From assembly GCA_963724665.1 (NCBI GenBank), contig CAVRVH010000012.1, positions 372,001 to 436,000 on the forward strand: DNA of 64,000 nt, read 5' to 3'. Of this stretch, positions 16,879 to 26,376 are shown piece by piece. Below the pieces are notes generated by a model. That model made no database searches, had not been told where the DNA came from, and saw only the letters and a program-made list of their open reading frames with translations. The stretch is from DASUPK01 sp963724665. GTDB taxonomy: Bacteria; Actinomycetota; Thermoleophilia; Solirubrobacterales; 70-9. Position 1 is the stretch's first letter; every line of letters starts with the position of its first letter. The position numbers were made by a program, and so were the translations under genes.

Positions 16879-18774
16879 GTGGAGCGGTTTAAGCACCCCG
16901 TCTACAGGCATCGCCTGATCCAGCTCGCCGCAGATGCAGTCCTCATCGCGGCCGCCTACTACCTGGCCTTCAGGTTGCGGTTCCTGGACGCCCCGGGCGG
17001 CATCCCGGACCGCTACGACCACATGCTCGGGCACACGATCGGCTTCGTCGTCGCCGGGCAGCTGATCGTCTTCTACGCCTTCGGCCTGTACGAGAAGTGG
17101 TGGCGCTACTTCCGGCTGCCGGACATGATCGCCGTGCTGCGGGCCTGCGCGATCTCCACGGCGGTCTTGGCGATCGCCTTCCTGCTGCTGAAGCCATTCG
17201 ACGACCAGATACCGCGCTCGGTGGTCGTCAGCTACTTCCTGCTCACGGTCTTCCTGATCGGCGGAGCGCGGCTCCTCGCCCGCATGCTCCTCGTCGAGCG
17301 AATGGCGCGGCGCGAGGTGCGCGGCGCCCGCCGAGTGCTCGTCGTAGGGGCCGGCTCAGGCGGCCAGATGGTGGTGCGCGAGATGCAGCTCAACCCCAAC
17401 CTGGGCTCCCGGGCGATCGGCTTTCTGGACGACGACCCCCGGAAGCGCGGAATGCGGCTGCACGGCGTCAACGTCCTCGGCACGACCGAGGAGGTGGGCG
17501 AGCTCCTCGACGAGTTCCACCCGGAAGAGGTGATCATCGCGATCCCCTCCGCGCCGGGAGTTCTTCGCGGCCGCGTTGTGACGGCATGCCGCGAGCGGGA
17601 CCTCCCCGTGCGGACGCTGCCCACGGTCTTCGAGCTCCTCCGCGGGGGAGTCCAGCTCACCAGGCAGCTGCGTGAGGTTCAGGTCGAGGATGTCCTCGGC
17701 CGCGACCCGGTGAAGATGGAGCTCGACCGGGTCGGGGCCTACATCCAGGACAAGGTCGTCCTGGTGACGGGTGCCGGCGGCTCGATCGGCTCCGAGCTCG
17801 TCCGGCAGATCGCCAGGGTCCGGCCGAAGCTCCTGGTCATCCTCGACCATGCCGAGGACAACCTCTTCCGCATCGACCGGGAGATGATCGAGGAGCGGCA
17901 CTTCACCCGGGTCGAGTCGGTGCTCGCCGACTGCAAGGAGGGCGACCGGATGCTCGAGGTGATGCAGCGCTTCCGGCCCGAGGTCGTCTTCCACGCCGCC
18001 GCCTACAAGCACGTGCCGCTGATGGAGGCGAATCCGCTCGAGGCGATCCGGAACAACGCGATGGCCACTAAGGTCACCGCCGAGACCGCGGTTGCGTCCG
18101 GATGCGAGCGCTTCGTCCTCGTCTCGACGGACAAGGCGGTCAACCCGCACACGGTGATGGGCGCCTCCAAGGCGATGGCCGAGTGGATCGTCGAGGCCGC
18201 CGGGCGCAAACATCCGCAGACTCGCTTCGTCACGGTCCGCTTCGGCAACGTCCTGGCATCGTCGGGCAGCGTGGTTCCGATCTTCCGCAGCCAGATCGAG
18301 CGCGGCGGCCCGGTCACGGTCACCGATCCCGAGATGACCCGTTATTTCATGACCATTCCCGAGGCCGTCCAGCTCGTGATCCGCTCCGGCGACCTCGGCG
18401 GCACGAGCGGCGAGGTCTTCGTGCTCGAGATGGGGGAGCCGGTGAAGATCGTCGACCTGGCTCACAACATGATCAGGCTGGCGGGATACGAGCCGGAGGT
18501 CGACATCGCCGTCGAGTTCGTCGGCGCGCGGCCTGGAGAGAAGCTCGCTGAAGAGCTCTTCAACTCCGACGAGCGCCCTCAGCCCACCGCGTCGGAGCGG
18601 ATCGTGCGGGCCGTGCGACATGCGCCGCTCGATCCGGAGTGGGTCAACGGCACCCTTGGCCGTCTCGAGACCCTGATCAGGGAAGGCGACGAGGCGCACC
18701 TGGCCAAGCAGACCGTCGAACTGGTCTCCGCTCGACGGTCGACCGAGGTTCCGGTCGACGACCTGACCGCCTAG
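16879..18774 (+). CDS. Polysaccharide biosynthesis protein, nucleoside-diphosphate sugar 4,6-dehydratase (CapD/PglF type)
   Basis: A 631-residue membrane SDR enzyme. Four N-terminal membrane helices (to about 135) are followed by a CoA-binding-like Rossmann region (VVGAGSGGQ at about 155) and the catalytic SDR domain, with GAGGSIGSE near residue 298. The catalytic pair is MxxxK (Met427, Lys431) instead of YxxxK, as in PglF/CapD-type UDP-GlcNAc 4,6-dehydratases. It likely makes the 4-keto-6-deoxy sugar precursor of the surface polysaccharide assembled by the downstream genes. Start GTG 16879. Confidence 0.92.
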   Translation: MERFKHPVYRHRLIQLAADAVLIAAAYYLAFRLRFLDAPGGIPDRYDHMLGHTIGFVVAGQLIVFYAFGLYEKWWRYFRLPDMIAVLRACAISTAVLAIAFLLLKPFDDQIPRSVVVSYFLLTVFLIGGARLLARMLLVERMARREVRGARRVLVVGAGSGGQMVVREMQLNPNLGSRAIGFLDDDPRKRGMRLHGVNVLGTTEEVGELLDEFHPEEVIIAIPSAPGVLRGRVVTACRERDLPVRTLPTVFELLRGGVQLTRQLREVQVEDVLGRDPVKMELDRVGAYIQDKVVLVTGAGGSIGSELVRQIARVRPKLLVILDHAEDNLFRIDREMIEERHFTRVESVLADCKEGDRMLEVMQRFRPEVVFHAAAYKHVPLMEANPLEAIRNNAMATKVTAETAVASGCERFVLVSTDKAVNPHTVMGASKAMAEWIVEAAGRKHPQTRFVTVRFGNVLASSGSVVPIFRSQIERGGPVTVTDPEMTRYFMTIPEAVQLVIRSGDLGGTSGEVFVLEMGEPVKIVDLAHNMIRLAGYEPEVDIAVEFVGARPGEKLAEELFNSDERPQPTASERIVRAVRHAPLDPEWVNGTLGRLETLIREGDEAHLAKQTVELVSARRSTEVPVDDLTA

Positions 18775-18809
18775 GGCGGTTTAGCCCCTTAACATCCCGC
18801 GCCGCGGCC

Positions 18810-19655
18810 ATGAGCGGTCTTCTGAAGGATGTCGGAGCTATCGCGGGTCTCGTCTCATTCCTGGGGCTGGCCCTCCTTTCGCTGCTCTATTTCGCGCAGG
18901 CGCGCGATGTGCGCCGCCTGCGCAATCAGGCGAGCTTTCTAGTCGAGGGAGGCTCAGAGGACGGCGAGTCGGTAGCGCCCGCCGAGAGGGCGGCGACGGC
19001 AGTCGCCTCCACGACCGAGGAACCGGAGAAGGCCGCCTCCGCGGCGGCCGCGACGGCGCCCAACGAGGCCGAGGCCTTCAGGCGAGCCGAGCTCGCCCGG
19101 CAGGCCGCCGAGCGCCGCAAGAGATTCGAACAACGCCGCCGTCCGGGCAACGGGCGCGAGCGCCCAAGCTGGCTCTCGGAGCCCCTCTCCCTCGCCGTGA
19201 TCATTGTGGGAGCGATCCTGCTCGTGGCGGGCGTCGCATTCGGTGTGACGCGGGTCACCGGTGGGTCATCCAACTCGACGACCGATGGAGCGGCCAAGAA
19301 GAGCAACGGCCCATGTCCGCCGAGCCAGACCAAGGTCGCGGTTCTCAACGGAACGGCCACACCGGGTCTCGCCGCTCAGTCCGCAAGCCAGCTCAAGCAG
19401 AAGCAGTACAAGGTCGGCCCGGTCGGCAACACATCGACCCCGTTCACGACCAGCGTGGTCATGACCGATCCGACCGCGGACCCGCAGTGCGGATCTGTGA
19501 TCGGGGACATCGTCGGGATCCCGAAGTCGCAGCCGATGAGCAACGCGATCCGGCAGGACGCGGAGGGGGATCCGGTGGCCGTCGTCCTCGGTGACGACAA
19601 GGCCGGAACGTCGAGCACCACTGGGGTCACCGACACGACCGGCTCGGGAATCTGA
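18810..19655 (+). CDS. LytR C-terminal domain membrane protein
   Basis: A 281-residue protein with two membrane segments (about 7-27 and about 127-150) separated by an Ala/Glu-rich, probably coiled-coil cytoplasmic region (about 65-110). The C-terminal part (about 170-255) has TKVAVLNGTATPGLA, the opening of the LytR_C domain found at the end of LytR-CpsA-Psr glycopolymer ligases, but the catalytic LCP domain is absent. It sits 35 nt after the sugar dehydratase; a role in polymer attachment or localisation is inferred. Start ATG 18810; TAACAT at 18790-18795 may be a secondary -10. Confidence 0.75.
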   Translation: MSGLLKDVGAIAGLVSFLGLALLSLLYFAQARDVRRLRNQASFLVEGGSEDGESVAPAERAATAVASTTEEPEKAASAAAATAPNEAEAFRRAELARQAAERRKRFEQRRRPGNGRERPSWLSEPLSLAVIIVGAILLVAGVAFGVTRVTGGSSNSTTDGAAKKSNGPCPPSQTKVAVLNGTATPGLAAQSASQLKQKQYKVGPVGNTSTPFTTSVVMTDPTADPQCGSVIGDIVGIPKSQPMSNAIRQDAEGDPVAVVLGDDKAGTSSTTGVTDTTGSGI

Positions 19656-19681
19656 GCCAACGCGCCTAGCCCGGTCGCCCT

Positions 19682-20113
19682 GTGAGCGAGCGCAGCCGAT
19701 CGGTCGTCCTGATCTCCGCGGTGGTGGTGGCGCTACTGCTGGCTGCCACAGCGGGGGCCATCGTCTTCACCCAACACCTCCGCAAGGAGGGGCCCGTGGT
19801 GAGCAACATCTTCTTCAAGCGCCCGGTCGGCCGGAACCCCCGGGCCTGCTTCAGCCTCACGCGCGGCGACACCGTGCAGGTCGAGCTGGTGAACGCATCC
19901 GACCAGGTCGTCCGGGTCCTCGCACACTCCCAGCCTCTGAAGGGTGGCACCGAGAAGGCTGACGCCCACTGCTACGAATGGGACGGCAAGGACGATGCGG
20001 GCAATCCCGTGCCGCCCGGGCCATACCGCCTCAGGTTCGAGTTGCAACAGGCGGACCGGGTGGCGACCTCGGGGGAGCACCTGGTCATCCACGCTCACGG
20101 AGGCGCCCAGTGA
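19682..20113 (+). CDS. Membrane-anchored FlgD-like Ig-fold protein
   Basis: A 143-residue protein with an N-terminal membrane anchor or signal (about 9-29) and a beta-rich extracellular domain. The segment YEWDGKDDAGNPVPPGPYRLRF is the pattern of FlgD Ig-like/T9SS-type domains (WDG.D..G..v..G.Y). It overlaps the ligase start by 4 nt and is surely cotranscribed with it. Its job in the polysaccharide locus is unknown; it might support assembly at the cell surface. Start GTG 19682. Confidence 0.7.
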   Translation: MSERSRSVVLISAVVVALLLAATAGAIVFTQHLRKEGPVVSNIFFKRPVGRNPRACFSLTRGDTVQVELVNASDQVVRVLAHSQPLKGGTEKADAHCYEWDGKDDAGNPVPPGPYRLRFELQQADRVATSGEHLVIHAHGGAQ

Positions 20114-21648
20114 GCGGAGCCCTCGAGGTAGCCGGCTGCCTGGGCGCTGCGGGGGCCCTGTCCGTCTCATTTCTCGTCTCCGACGCCCGCCTGCGAGTTG
20201 CAGGCCTGGTGCTCGCCGGCGCGCTGGCCCTTGCCCTGATCGCGGGCCAGGGATGGGACGACATCCGGAACATCCGCGAGCACCATCTGGAATTCGCCGG
20301 CCTGATCGTCGCCGGCATCGCCGTCCTGGCGATCGGCGCCGCGGCGATGCTCCGCTGGCCGATCCTGTTGCCGCTGCTCGTCGTCGCGACCCTCCCATTC
20401 CGGGTCCGTCTCCATGTCGCGGGCGGGAACGCGGTCAACCTGCTCGTGCCGCTCTACGTCGTAATCGGCTCGGGCGTGCTGGCGACCGCGGTGGCCACGC
20501 TTCGAGGTCAGACGAGGCTGCGGAGGCTGCCCAAGCCGCTCGTCCTGGCACTGGTCCTGGTGGTCTGCCTGTACGCGCTGCAGACGATCTACTCGGAGGA
20601 CGTGGCGTTTGCCGCACGTAACGTCGGCTTCTTCCTGATCCCATTCGCGATTCTGTTCTCCCTGCTGGCGGAGGCGACCTGGGATCGCCGCCTGTTCAAG
20701 CTCGCTCTCGCCGTGCTGCTCGCCGAGGGCGTGATCCTGGCCCTGATCGGCATCGGTCAGTTCGCCGACCAGCACATCTTCTGGAACGGGAAGCTCGAAG
20801 CCTCGAACGACTTCCACTTCTACTTCCGGGTCAACTCCCTGTTCTGGGACCCGAACATCTACGGTCGCTACCTCGTCCTCAGCATCCTGCTCGGGGCGAC
20901 TGCCCTGCTCTGGGTGGTGAAGCGGAGCATGGCGCTCCTGCTCACGGGAGCCGTGGCCGTCGTCTTCGTCGGGCTGGTGTTCGCGTTCTCGCAGACCAGC
21001 TTCATCGCGCTCTTCGTCGGACTGGCGGTGCTGGCCGCGCTCCGCTGGAGCGTGCGCTGGGCGATTCTGGCCACGCCGGTCGCCCTGGTGGCGATCGCGG
21101 TGGGGGTCCTCTTCCTGGCCGGCGGGTCGAACGAGTCGGCGCGGACGGTCACTGAGGGCCACAGCAGCCTCATCTCCGGCGGCCTCAAGCTCGCCAAACA
21201 GCGGCCGCTCTACGGGTACGGCTCCGCCTCCTTCTCGAAGGCCTTTGGAAAGGAGGAGAACGTCCCGGCCGCCGACAACACGATCTCGCACACCGAGCCG
21301 GTCACGGTCGCCGCGGAGCAGGGCGTGATCGGCCTGCTCGGATACCTGGCGCTGCTGGCCGCAGCACTTTGGACCGTCTTCTCCGGCATGCGCTCGATCG
21401 CGCCGGGTCTCGGAGCGCCCTTCAGGCCGCTCGGGGACGGGGATCGGATCGAGCTCACCCCAGCGAGGATCGGGATCGCCGCAGCCTTCAGCGCGCTGCT
21501 CGTCCACACGATCGGCTACGCGGCCTATCTCACCGATCCGCTCACCTGGGCCCTGCTGGCGGTTGGTGGCGTGCTTGCCGCTGAGGTCGGAGCGGGTGAA
21601 TGGCCCGGCTCAACCTCCGGCTCCTCCGCGCGTCAGTCTGCCGAGTAG
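20110..21648 (+). CDS. O-antigen ligase/polymerase family membrane protein
   Basis: A 512-residue protein with about twelve hydrophobic segments and a large extracytoplasmic loop containing SLISGGLKLAKQRPLYGYGSASF and DNTISHTEPVTVAAEQG, the pattern of the Wzy_C/WaaL domain (conserved G..SF and H...... region). It joins or ligates polysaccharide repeat units outside the membrane. GTG 20110 overlaps the previous stop; the longer open frame upstream is antisense noise. It precedes the flippase gene by 3 nt, so ligase/polymerase and flippase are a unit. Confidence 0.87.
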   Translation: MSGALEVAGCLGAAGALSVSFLVSDARLRVAGLVLAGALALALIAGQGWDDIRNIREHHLEFAGLIVAGIAVLAIGAAAMLRWPILLPLLVVATLPFRVRLHVAGGNAVNLLVPLYVVIGSGVLATAVATLRGQTRLRRLPKPLVLALVLVVCLYALQTIYSEDVAFAARNVGFFLIPFAILFSLLAEATWDRRLFKLALAVLLAEGVILALIGIGQFADQHIFWNGKLEASNDFHFYFRVNSLFWDPNIYGRYLVLSILLGATALLWVVKRSMALLLTGAVAVVFVGLVFAFSQTSFIALFVGLAVLAALRWSVRWAILATPVALVAIAVGVLFLAGGSNESARTVTEGHSSLISGGLKLAKQRPLYGYGSASFSKAFGKEENVPAADNTISHTEPVTVAAEQGVIGLLGYLALLAAALWTVFSGMRSIAPGLGAPFRPLGDGDRIELTPARIGIAAAFSALLVHTIGYAAYLTDPLTWALLAVGGVLAAEVGAGEWPGSTSGSSARQSAE

Positions 21649-21651
21649 CTC

Positions 21652-23223
21652 ATGACCGGATATCTCCGCCGCCTGGCGACCACGGGGGCCGCGTACACGG
21701 CTTCCAGCGTGATCTCGAAGCTGATCGCGGTCGCGCTGCTGCCGCTCTACACCCGGTATCTGACGCCGGCCGACTACGGCGCCGCCGAGGTGCTGGTCAC
21801 GGGTGTGATCGCCGCGAGCATCGTGATCCGCCTCGGGATAATCGAGGCGCTCCTGCGCTTCTACTACCAGTCCGACGAGGTCCCGGACCAGGTGGTGAAG
21901 ACCGCCTTCGCCTCGCTTCTCTGGACGACGACGATCGGCCTCGCGATCGCGCTGCCGCTCGCCGAGCCCCTGTCGCGGCTGCTGCTCGATCACTCCGATC
22001 CCGGCCTGATGCGGATCGCGATCTTCGGCCTCTGGGTCTTCACGATGTTCGAGTTCCTCACCGCGCTGTTCCGGCTCGACGAGCGGGCCAAGGCCTACTT
22101 CGTCTTCACGGTCTCGAACGTGCTCGTCACCATCCCGGTGACCGTCTGGCTCGTGGTGGGGGAGGGCAAGGGCGCCAGCGGCCTGCTCTGGGGCCAGTAC
22201 GCGACGGGGGCACTGTTCCTCGCCGGGCTGATCGTCGCGCAGCGCCGCCGGCTCGCCCTCATCCCCGACTTCCCGCTCTGGCGCCGGATGTTGCGCTGGG
22301 GCCTGCCGACGATGCCCGCCGAGCTCTCCCTCTACTCGCTCAACTTCATCGACCGGGTGCTGATCGTCCGGATCGTCGGCCTCGGCGACGCAGGCCTGTA
22401 CAGCCTGTCCGTCAAGTTTGCCCAGGCCGTCAACGTCTTCGTCAAGGGGTTCCAGCTCGCCTGGCCACCCCTCGCCTACTCGATCCAGGACGACGACGAA
22501 GCTCGCAAGGCATACGCGGTGATCGTCACCTGGTTCGTCTCGGTGACGACGTTCTTCGTCGCCGGGCTGTGGCTGCTCTCACGCTGGATCGTCCGCGCCC
22601 TGGCGGCGCCCCAATTCTTCGACTCGTACAAGACGATCGGCCTCGTCTCGACCGGCGTGATGCTCTACGCGCTCTATCTCGTCCTGGTGATCATCCTCGG
22701 CCGCACCGGCCGGACGGAGTTCAACTTCCCGGCGACTGGCGCGGGCACCGTGGTCAACATCGCGCTCAACCTGCTGCTGCTCCCCACCATGGGGATCGTG
22801 GGGGCGGGGATCTCGCTGGTGGCCTCCTACGCGGTGGTCCTCGTCCTCATGTACATCTTCACGCAGCGGCTCTTCAAGGTCCCCTACGAGTGGCTGCGCC
22901 TGGCGCAGGCCGCAGGGCTCGCGATCGTCCTGGTGCTCGCCGGCGAGCTGTTGCTGCCGACGAGCGGATTTTGGGGATTGGCCGGCAGGACGGCGCTCTG
23001 GCTCGCCTATCCGCTGTTGCTTTGGGTGACGGGCTTCCTGAACGAGGAGGAGCGCGAGGCGGCTGGCCGCGTGCTGAGCCCGGCGTACGTGAGGGCGGCG
23101 CTCAGCAACCTGCGTGAGGCCCCCGCCGAAGGCCCAGTCGAGCCGGAGCCCTCGGGCCGAGGCCCGCGCATGACGCGCGAGACCCTTGAGGCCGAGCAGC
23201 GAGACGAGGACGCGATCCGCTAG
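21652..23223 (+). CDS. Lipopolysaccharide/polysaccharide flippase (Wzx/MATE-like, MOP superfamily)
   Basis: A 523-residue integral membrane protein with about fourteen hydrophobic segments. The N-terminus (RRLATTGAAYTASSVISKLIAV and LTPADYGAAEV) is typical of the Polysacc_synt family that translocates undecaprenyl-linked repeat units. The last 50 residues are hydrophilic, Pro/Glu/Arg-rich and cytoplasmic. It starts at ATG 21652, immediately after the ligase stop, and ends convergently with the next gene 14 nt away. Confidence 0.9.
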   Translation: MTGYLRRLATTGAAYTASSVISKLIAVALLPLYTRYLTPADYGAAEVLVTGVIAASIVIRLGIIEALLRFYYQSDEVPDQVVKTAFASLLWTTTIGLAIALPLAEPLSRLLLDHSDPGLMRIAIFGLWVFTMFEFLTALFRLDERAKAYFVFTVSNVLVTIPVTVWLVVGEGKGASGLLWGQYATGALFLAGLIVAQRRRLALIPDFPLWRRMLRWGLPTMPAELSLYSLNFIDRVLIVRIVGLGDAGLYSLSVKFAQAVNVFVKGFQLAWPPLAYSIQDDDEARKAYAVIVTWFVSVTTFFVAGLWLLSRWIVRALAAPQFFDSYKTIGLVSTGVMLYALYLVLVIILGRTGRTEFNFPATGAGTVVNIALNLLLLPTMGIVGAGISLVASYAVVLVLMYIFTQRLFKVPYEWLRLAQAAGLAIVLVLAGELLLPTSGFWGLAGRTALWLAYPLLLWVTGFLNEEEREAAGRVLSPAYVRAALSNLREAPAEGPVEPEPSGRGPRMTRETLEAEQRDEDAIR

Positions 23224-23237
23224 TCGGGCGGACGGAG

Positions 23238-24263
23238 TCAGCCGCTGCCGGCTGCCCGAGCAAGGACGCTCACCATCCGCGCCGCCATGGCCTTCACGTC
23301 ATGGGCCGTCGCCGCTTCCCGCGCGGCGTGGTTCGGCGACGGCATCGATGCGGCTCGTTCGAGAGCTGATCGCAAGGCTCCGGAGTCCTCGGGATCGACG
23401 AGCACCCCAGCACCAGGAGTGACGAACTCGGGTGGGCCGCCGACCTTGGTCGCGACGACGCTGCGCTCCATCGCCATTGCCTCGAGGGTCGCCTGACCGA
23501 AGGGCTCGGTCAGGGAGGGCTGGCAGAGGACGTCGCAGGCCGCGACCCACTGCGGGACGTCCGCCTGCGGGATCCGGCCGGCCAGGGTTACTCCGGCGCG
23601 GCCCTCCAGCTCGCCTCGCAGCGGGCCGTCTCCGACGAAGGCGAGCCTCCCCCGGCCGAGGGACGCGAACGCATCGGCGAGTCGTATGACGTTCTTGCGC
23701 TCGATCAGAGAGCCCACGCAGAGGAACGCCGGGCCGTCGCCGTCCCAGCCGAGCGCCGCTCGTGCCTCGGTCGCAGGTCGCGGGGAGAAGGCGTCCAGGT
23801 CGACACCGCAATCGGCGACCTCGATCTTCGGCTGGGCGGCGGGAATCTTCTCCGTGAGACGGCCAGCAAGCCAGCGGGAGTTGGCGATCACCGAGGAGGA
23901 GCGGCGCAGGACCCAGCGCGTCGCGGCGGTGACCCCGGGGACCCGGCCGAGGTTGGCCACGTCCTGGCCGTGAGCCATCACCACGAGCGGCGCCCCGGCC
24001 GCCCGGGCCGCGAGGGCACCGGCGGCGCCGGAGGGGAAGAGAAAGTGGGCGAAGACCACGTCGGGCTCGAAGCGGCGGGCGGCCGCACGCGATTCGCGGA
24101 CCAGCCGCATGTACTTCGATCGCGAGCCGCCCCGTTGGCTGATCGAGGACACCTCGACCTCGTGACCGAGTGCTTCGATCTCCCGCGTCAGCGGCACCAG
24201 GAAGCTGCCCAGGTCGGGCTGCTCCGGGCTGGGCCACATCTGGGTCACCTCGAGGATCCGCAC
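23238..24263 (-). CDS. Glycosyltransferase family 4
   Basis: A 341-residue GT-B glycosyltransferase. The N-terminal domain has HFLFPSGAAG and MAHGQD; the C-terminal nucleotide-sugar domain has CVGSLIERKN, GDGPLRGELE, and the donor-binding PSLTEPFGQATLEAMAMERSVVATKVGGPPEFV stretch with the EX7E-type pattern. GTG 24263 starts the protein 2 nt after the stop of the upstream GT2 gene; the much longer open frame upstream belongs to another frame of that gene. It probably adds one sugar of the repeat unit; specificity cannot be read. Confidence 0.88.
   Translation of the reverse strand: MRILEVTQMWPSPEQPDLGSFLVPLTREIEALGHEVEVSSISQRGGSRSKYMRLVRESRAAARRFEPDVVFAHFLFPSGAAGALAARAAGAPLVVMAHGQDVANLGRVPGVTAATRWVLRRSSSVIANSRWLAGRLTEKIPAAQPKIEVADCGVDLDAFSPRPATEARAALGWDGDGPAFLCVGSLIERKNVIRLADAFASLGRGRLAFVGDGPLRGELEGRAGVTLAGRIPQADVPQWVAACDVLCQPSLTEPFGQATLEAMAMERSVVATKVGGPPEFVTPGAGVLVDPEDSGALRSALERAASMPSPNHAAREAATAHDVKAMAARMVSVLARAAGSG
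23239..23254. terminator. Possible hairpin between converging flippase and glycosyltransferase genes
   Basis: CAGCCG and CGGCTG flank a 4-base loop just beyond the flippase stop and overlapping the last codons of the opposing gene. No U run follows, so this is a weak terminator candidate. Confidence 0.3.
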
Positions 24264-24265
24264 GG

Positions 24266-25195
24266 CTACGACCCTAAGGCCCGGTTGTGCGCCTCGGCGG
24301 CTTCGCGAATGCCCTCGCCGCTGGTCGGCAGGAGAGCCTGGCGCGCGTGCAGCCAATAGCGGCGTGGCGAGTGGCCCGGGAGGAAGAGCGCGGCAATGGT
24401 CCGCAGCAAGTACGGCCAGGCGAGCACCGGCCGCATCAGGAATGCCTCGACCCGCCCGAGATGCTTGCGGAGGTAGCGGTCCTGGTTTCGGTGGTATTCG
24501 ACAGTCCGCCGCTCGGCTCCGGAGGCGTCCTTGGCCATCTGGTCGTGGTGGACCGCCCGGGCCGAGGGTACGTAGAGGATCTTCCAACCGCCGTCCTGGA
24601 GGCGCTTGCAGAAGTCCGTCTCGTCGGAGTAGACGAAGAACTGGGGGTCGAGCCAGCCGATCTGCTCCGCGGCCTCCCGCCGCACCATCATCGCGCTCGA
24701 TTGCACCCAGCCGACCCGCCGAGTCCCTGTGCCACCGCTCTCGACCGTGTAGCGGCGATGCAGGAAGAAGGCACCCGCGAGGGCCGTCTCGACGTTCGGC
24801 AGCTTCCAGGCGCATGGAACCTCCATGCCATCGGGCGTCAGCAGCTGTGCGCCGGCGGCGGCGGCGCCGCGGTCGGATTGCAGAGCTCCGAGCAGCGCGG
24901 CCACCGCGCCCGGCTGCAGCTCGGAATCCTCGTTGAGCAGCAGGCAGAACTCGCCGCCCGCCTCCTCGAGCAGCCTGCTGTCGTTTTCCGCCTTGCCCAC
25001 CCGGCGGTCGAGCGCGATCAGGCGGATGTCGCGGCCCAGGGACCGCACGGCTTCGGCCGATCCGTCGTCCGAGGCGTTGTCGAGCACGAGGACCTCGTGC
25101 TCGAGATCGGACGGCGTCGTCCGCTCGATCGCGTCGAGGCAGGCGAGCAGAAGCTCCCGCCCGTCGGTGTTCACCACGCAATAGGAGACCAGCAC
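24266..25195 (-). CDS. Glycosyltransferase family 2
   Basis: A 309-residue GT-A enzyme of the rhamnosyltransferase-like GT2 group. It begins VLVSYCVVNTDGRELL, and has VLDNASDDGS, LLLNEDSEL as the DXD-like site, and ETDFCKRLQDGGWKI followed by VPSARAVHH, the usual C-terminal signature. GTG 25195 is chosen because it opens the first beta strand; a longer open frame would run over the divergent neighbour. Only 17 nt separate the two divergent start codons, so their promoters must lie in or overlap each other's 5' ends. Confidence 0.87.
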   Translation of the reverse strand: MLVSYCVVNTDGRELLLACLDAIERTTPSDLEHEVLVLDNASDDGSAEAVRSLGRDIRLIALDRRVGKAENDSRLLEEAGGEFCLLLNEDSELQPGAVAALLGALQSDRGAAAAGAQLLTPDGMEVPCAWKLPNVETALAGAFFLHRRYTVESGGTGTRRVGWVQSSAMMVRREAAEQIGWLDPQFFVYSDETDFCKRLQDGGWKILYVPSARAVHHDQMAKDASGAERRTVEYHRNQDRYLRKHLGRVEAFLMRPVLAWPYLLRTIAALFLPGHSPRRYWLHARQALLPTSGEGIREAAEAHNRALGS

Positions 25196-25212
25196 GGCGA
25201 CAATGCTCGCCC

Positions 25213-26325
25213 ATGCGCGTCCAGATCGTCGATCCGGCGGCCTACACGCCACCGTATGACCACGCCCTCTCGGGCGCGCTCGGGCGCGCCGGCGCGGAGG
25301 TGGAGCTGATCACGGCCCGTTTCCCATACGGCCAGGTGCCCATGGAGCAGGGGTACGCGGTGCGCGAGCACTTCTACCGTCGCGGCTCGCGGCCCGGGAT
25401 CGGCCCCAGGCGCCGTCGCCTGCTGCGCGCCCTGGAGCACGTCCCCGACATGCGCCGCTACCGGCGGGTCGCCGAGGAGGCCGACCTCGTCCACTACCAG
25501 TGGCTGCCGATTCCGGCGCTCGACCGCCGCCTGCTGCCGCCCAAGCGTCCGCGCGTCTACACGATGCACTGGCGCCTCCCCGAGGCCGGCTCCCGCATCG
25601 CCCGCAGCCTTACGAAGCTTCTTGCGCGAATGGATGCCGTCGTCGTGCATTCGGAGCACGGTGCCTCTCGCCTGAAGGCCGATTTCGACGTGCCGGCCGG
25701 CCGGCTGCGCGTCATCCCACATGGCGCGTTCGACTACCTCACCCGGCAGGAGGATGAAACCCCGTTGCCCGCCGAGCTGGAAGCGGTGGAGGGACCGGTG
25801 ATCCTCGCCTTCGGGCTGATCCGTCCGTACAAGGGGACCGATGTCCTGCTCGACGCGTTCTCGCGGGTCGAGCGCGGCGAGCTCTGGATCGTCGGAATGC
25901 CCCGGATGCCGATGGACGAGCTGCGCGCGCTGGCGGATCGAGCGCAGGGGAGGGTCCGCTTCGTCGATCGATTCATCCCGGACCGGGAGATCCCGGCCTT
26001 CATGCGCCGAGCGGATCTCGTCGTACTGCCGTATCGGAACATCGAGCAGTCAGGTGTTCTCTACACAGCCCTCGCCTTCGGACGTCCGCTCGTGCTCAGC
26101 TCGGTGGGTGGGTTCACCGAAGTCGGCGAGCGCGGTGCGGCCCGCCTGGTCCCGCCCGAGGACCCGGAAGCACTGGCCGAGGCGATCACGGAGCTGATCG
26201 CCGACCGCGATACGGCCGCCGGCCTGGCGGCCGGCGCCGAACGGGAGGCGTCCACGATCTCCTCATGGGACCGGATCGCGGAGTCGACCATGGCCCTCTA
26301 TCGGGACCTCCTCAGACCCGCATGA
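25213..26325 (+). CDS. Glycosyltransferase family 4
   Basis: A 370-residue GT-B glycosyltransferase acting in polysaccharide repeat assembly. Visible features are VHYQWLPIP and VVHSEHG in the acceptor domain, then FGLIRPYKGTDVLLDAF and YRNIEQSGVLYTALAFGRPLVLSSVGGFTE in the donor domain, followed by PPEDPEALAEAI. The ATG at 25213 opens the first strand (MRVQIVDPA). It runs divergently from the GT2 gene and is followed after about 50 nt by a second GT2. Confidence 0.88.
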   Translation: MRVQIVDPAAYTPPYDHALSGALGRAGAEVELITARFPYGQVPMEQGYAVREHFYRRGSRPGIGPRRRRLLRALEHVPDMRRYRRVAEEADLVHYQWLPIPALDRRLLPPKRPRVYTMHWRLPEAGSRIARSLTKLLARMDAVVVHSEHGASRLKADFDVPAGRLRVIPHGAFDYLTRQEDETPLPAELEAVEGPVILAFGLIRPYKGTDVLLDAFSRVERGELWIVGMPRMPMDELRALADRAQGRVRFVDRFIPDREIPAFMRRADLVVLPYRNIEQSGVLYTALAFGRPLVLSSVGGFTEVGERGAARLVPPEDPEALAEAITELIADRDTAAGLAAGAEREASTISSWDRIAESTMALYRDLLRPA

Positions 26326-26376
26326 AACGGGTTGCTCCTGCGGAGCACCCTCGGATACCCCGATAATCCCCCGCTA

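Noticed and set aside
24264..25214. Apparent 5' extension of the GT4 gene to 25214
   Set aside because: The extension is a second frame of the upstream GT2 gene, which has clear family motifs; GTG 24263 starts the GT4.
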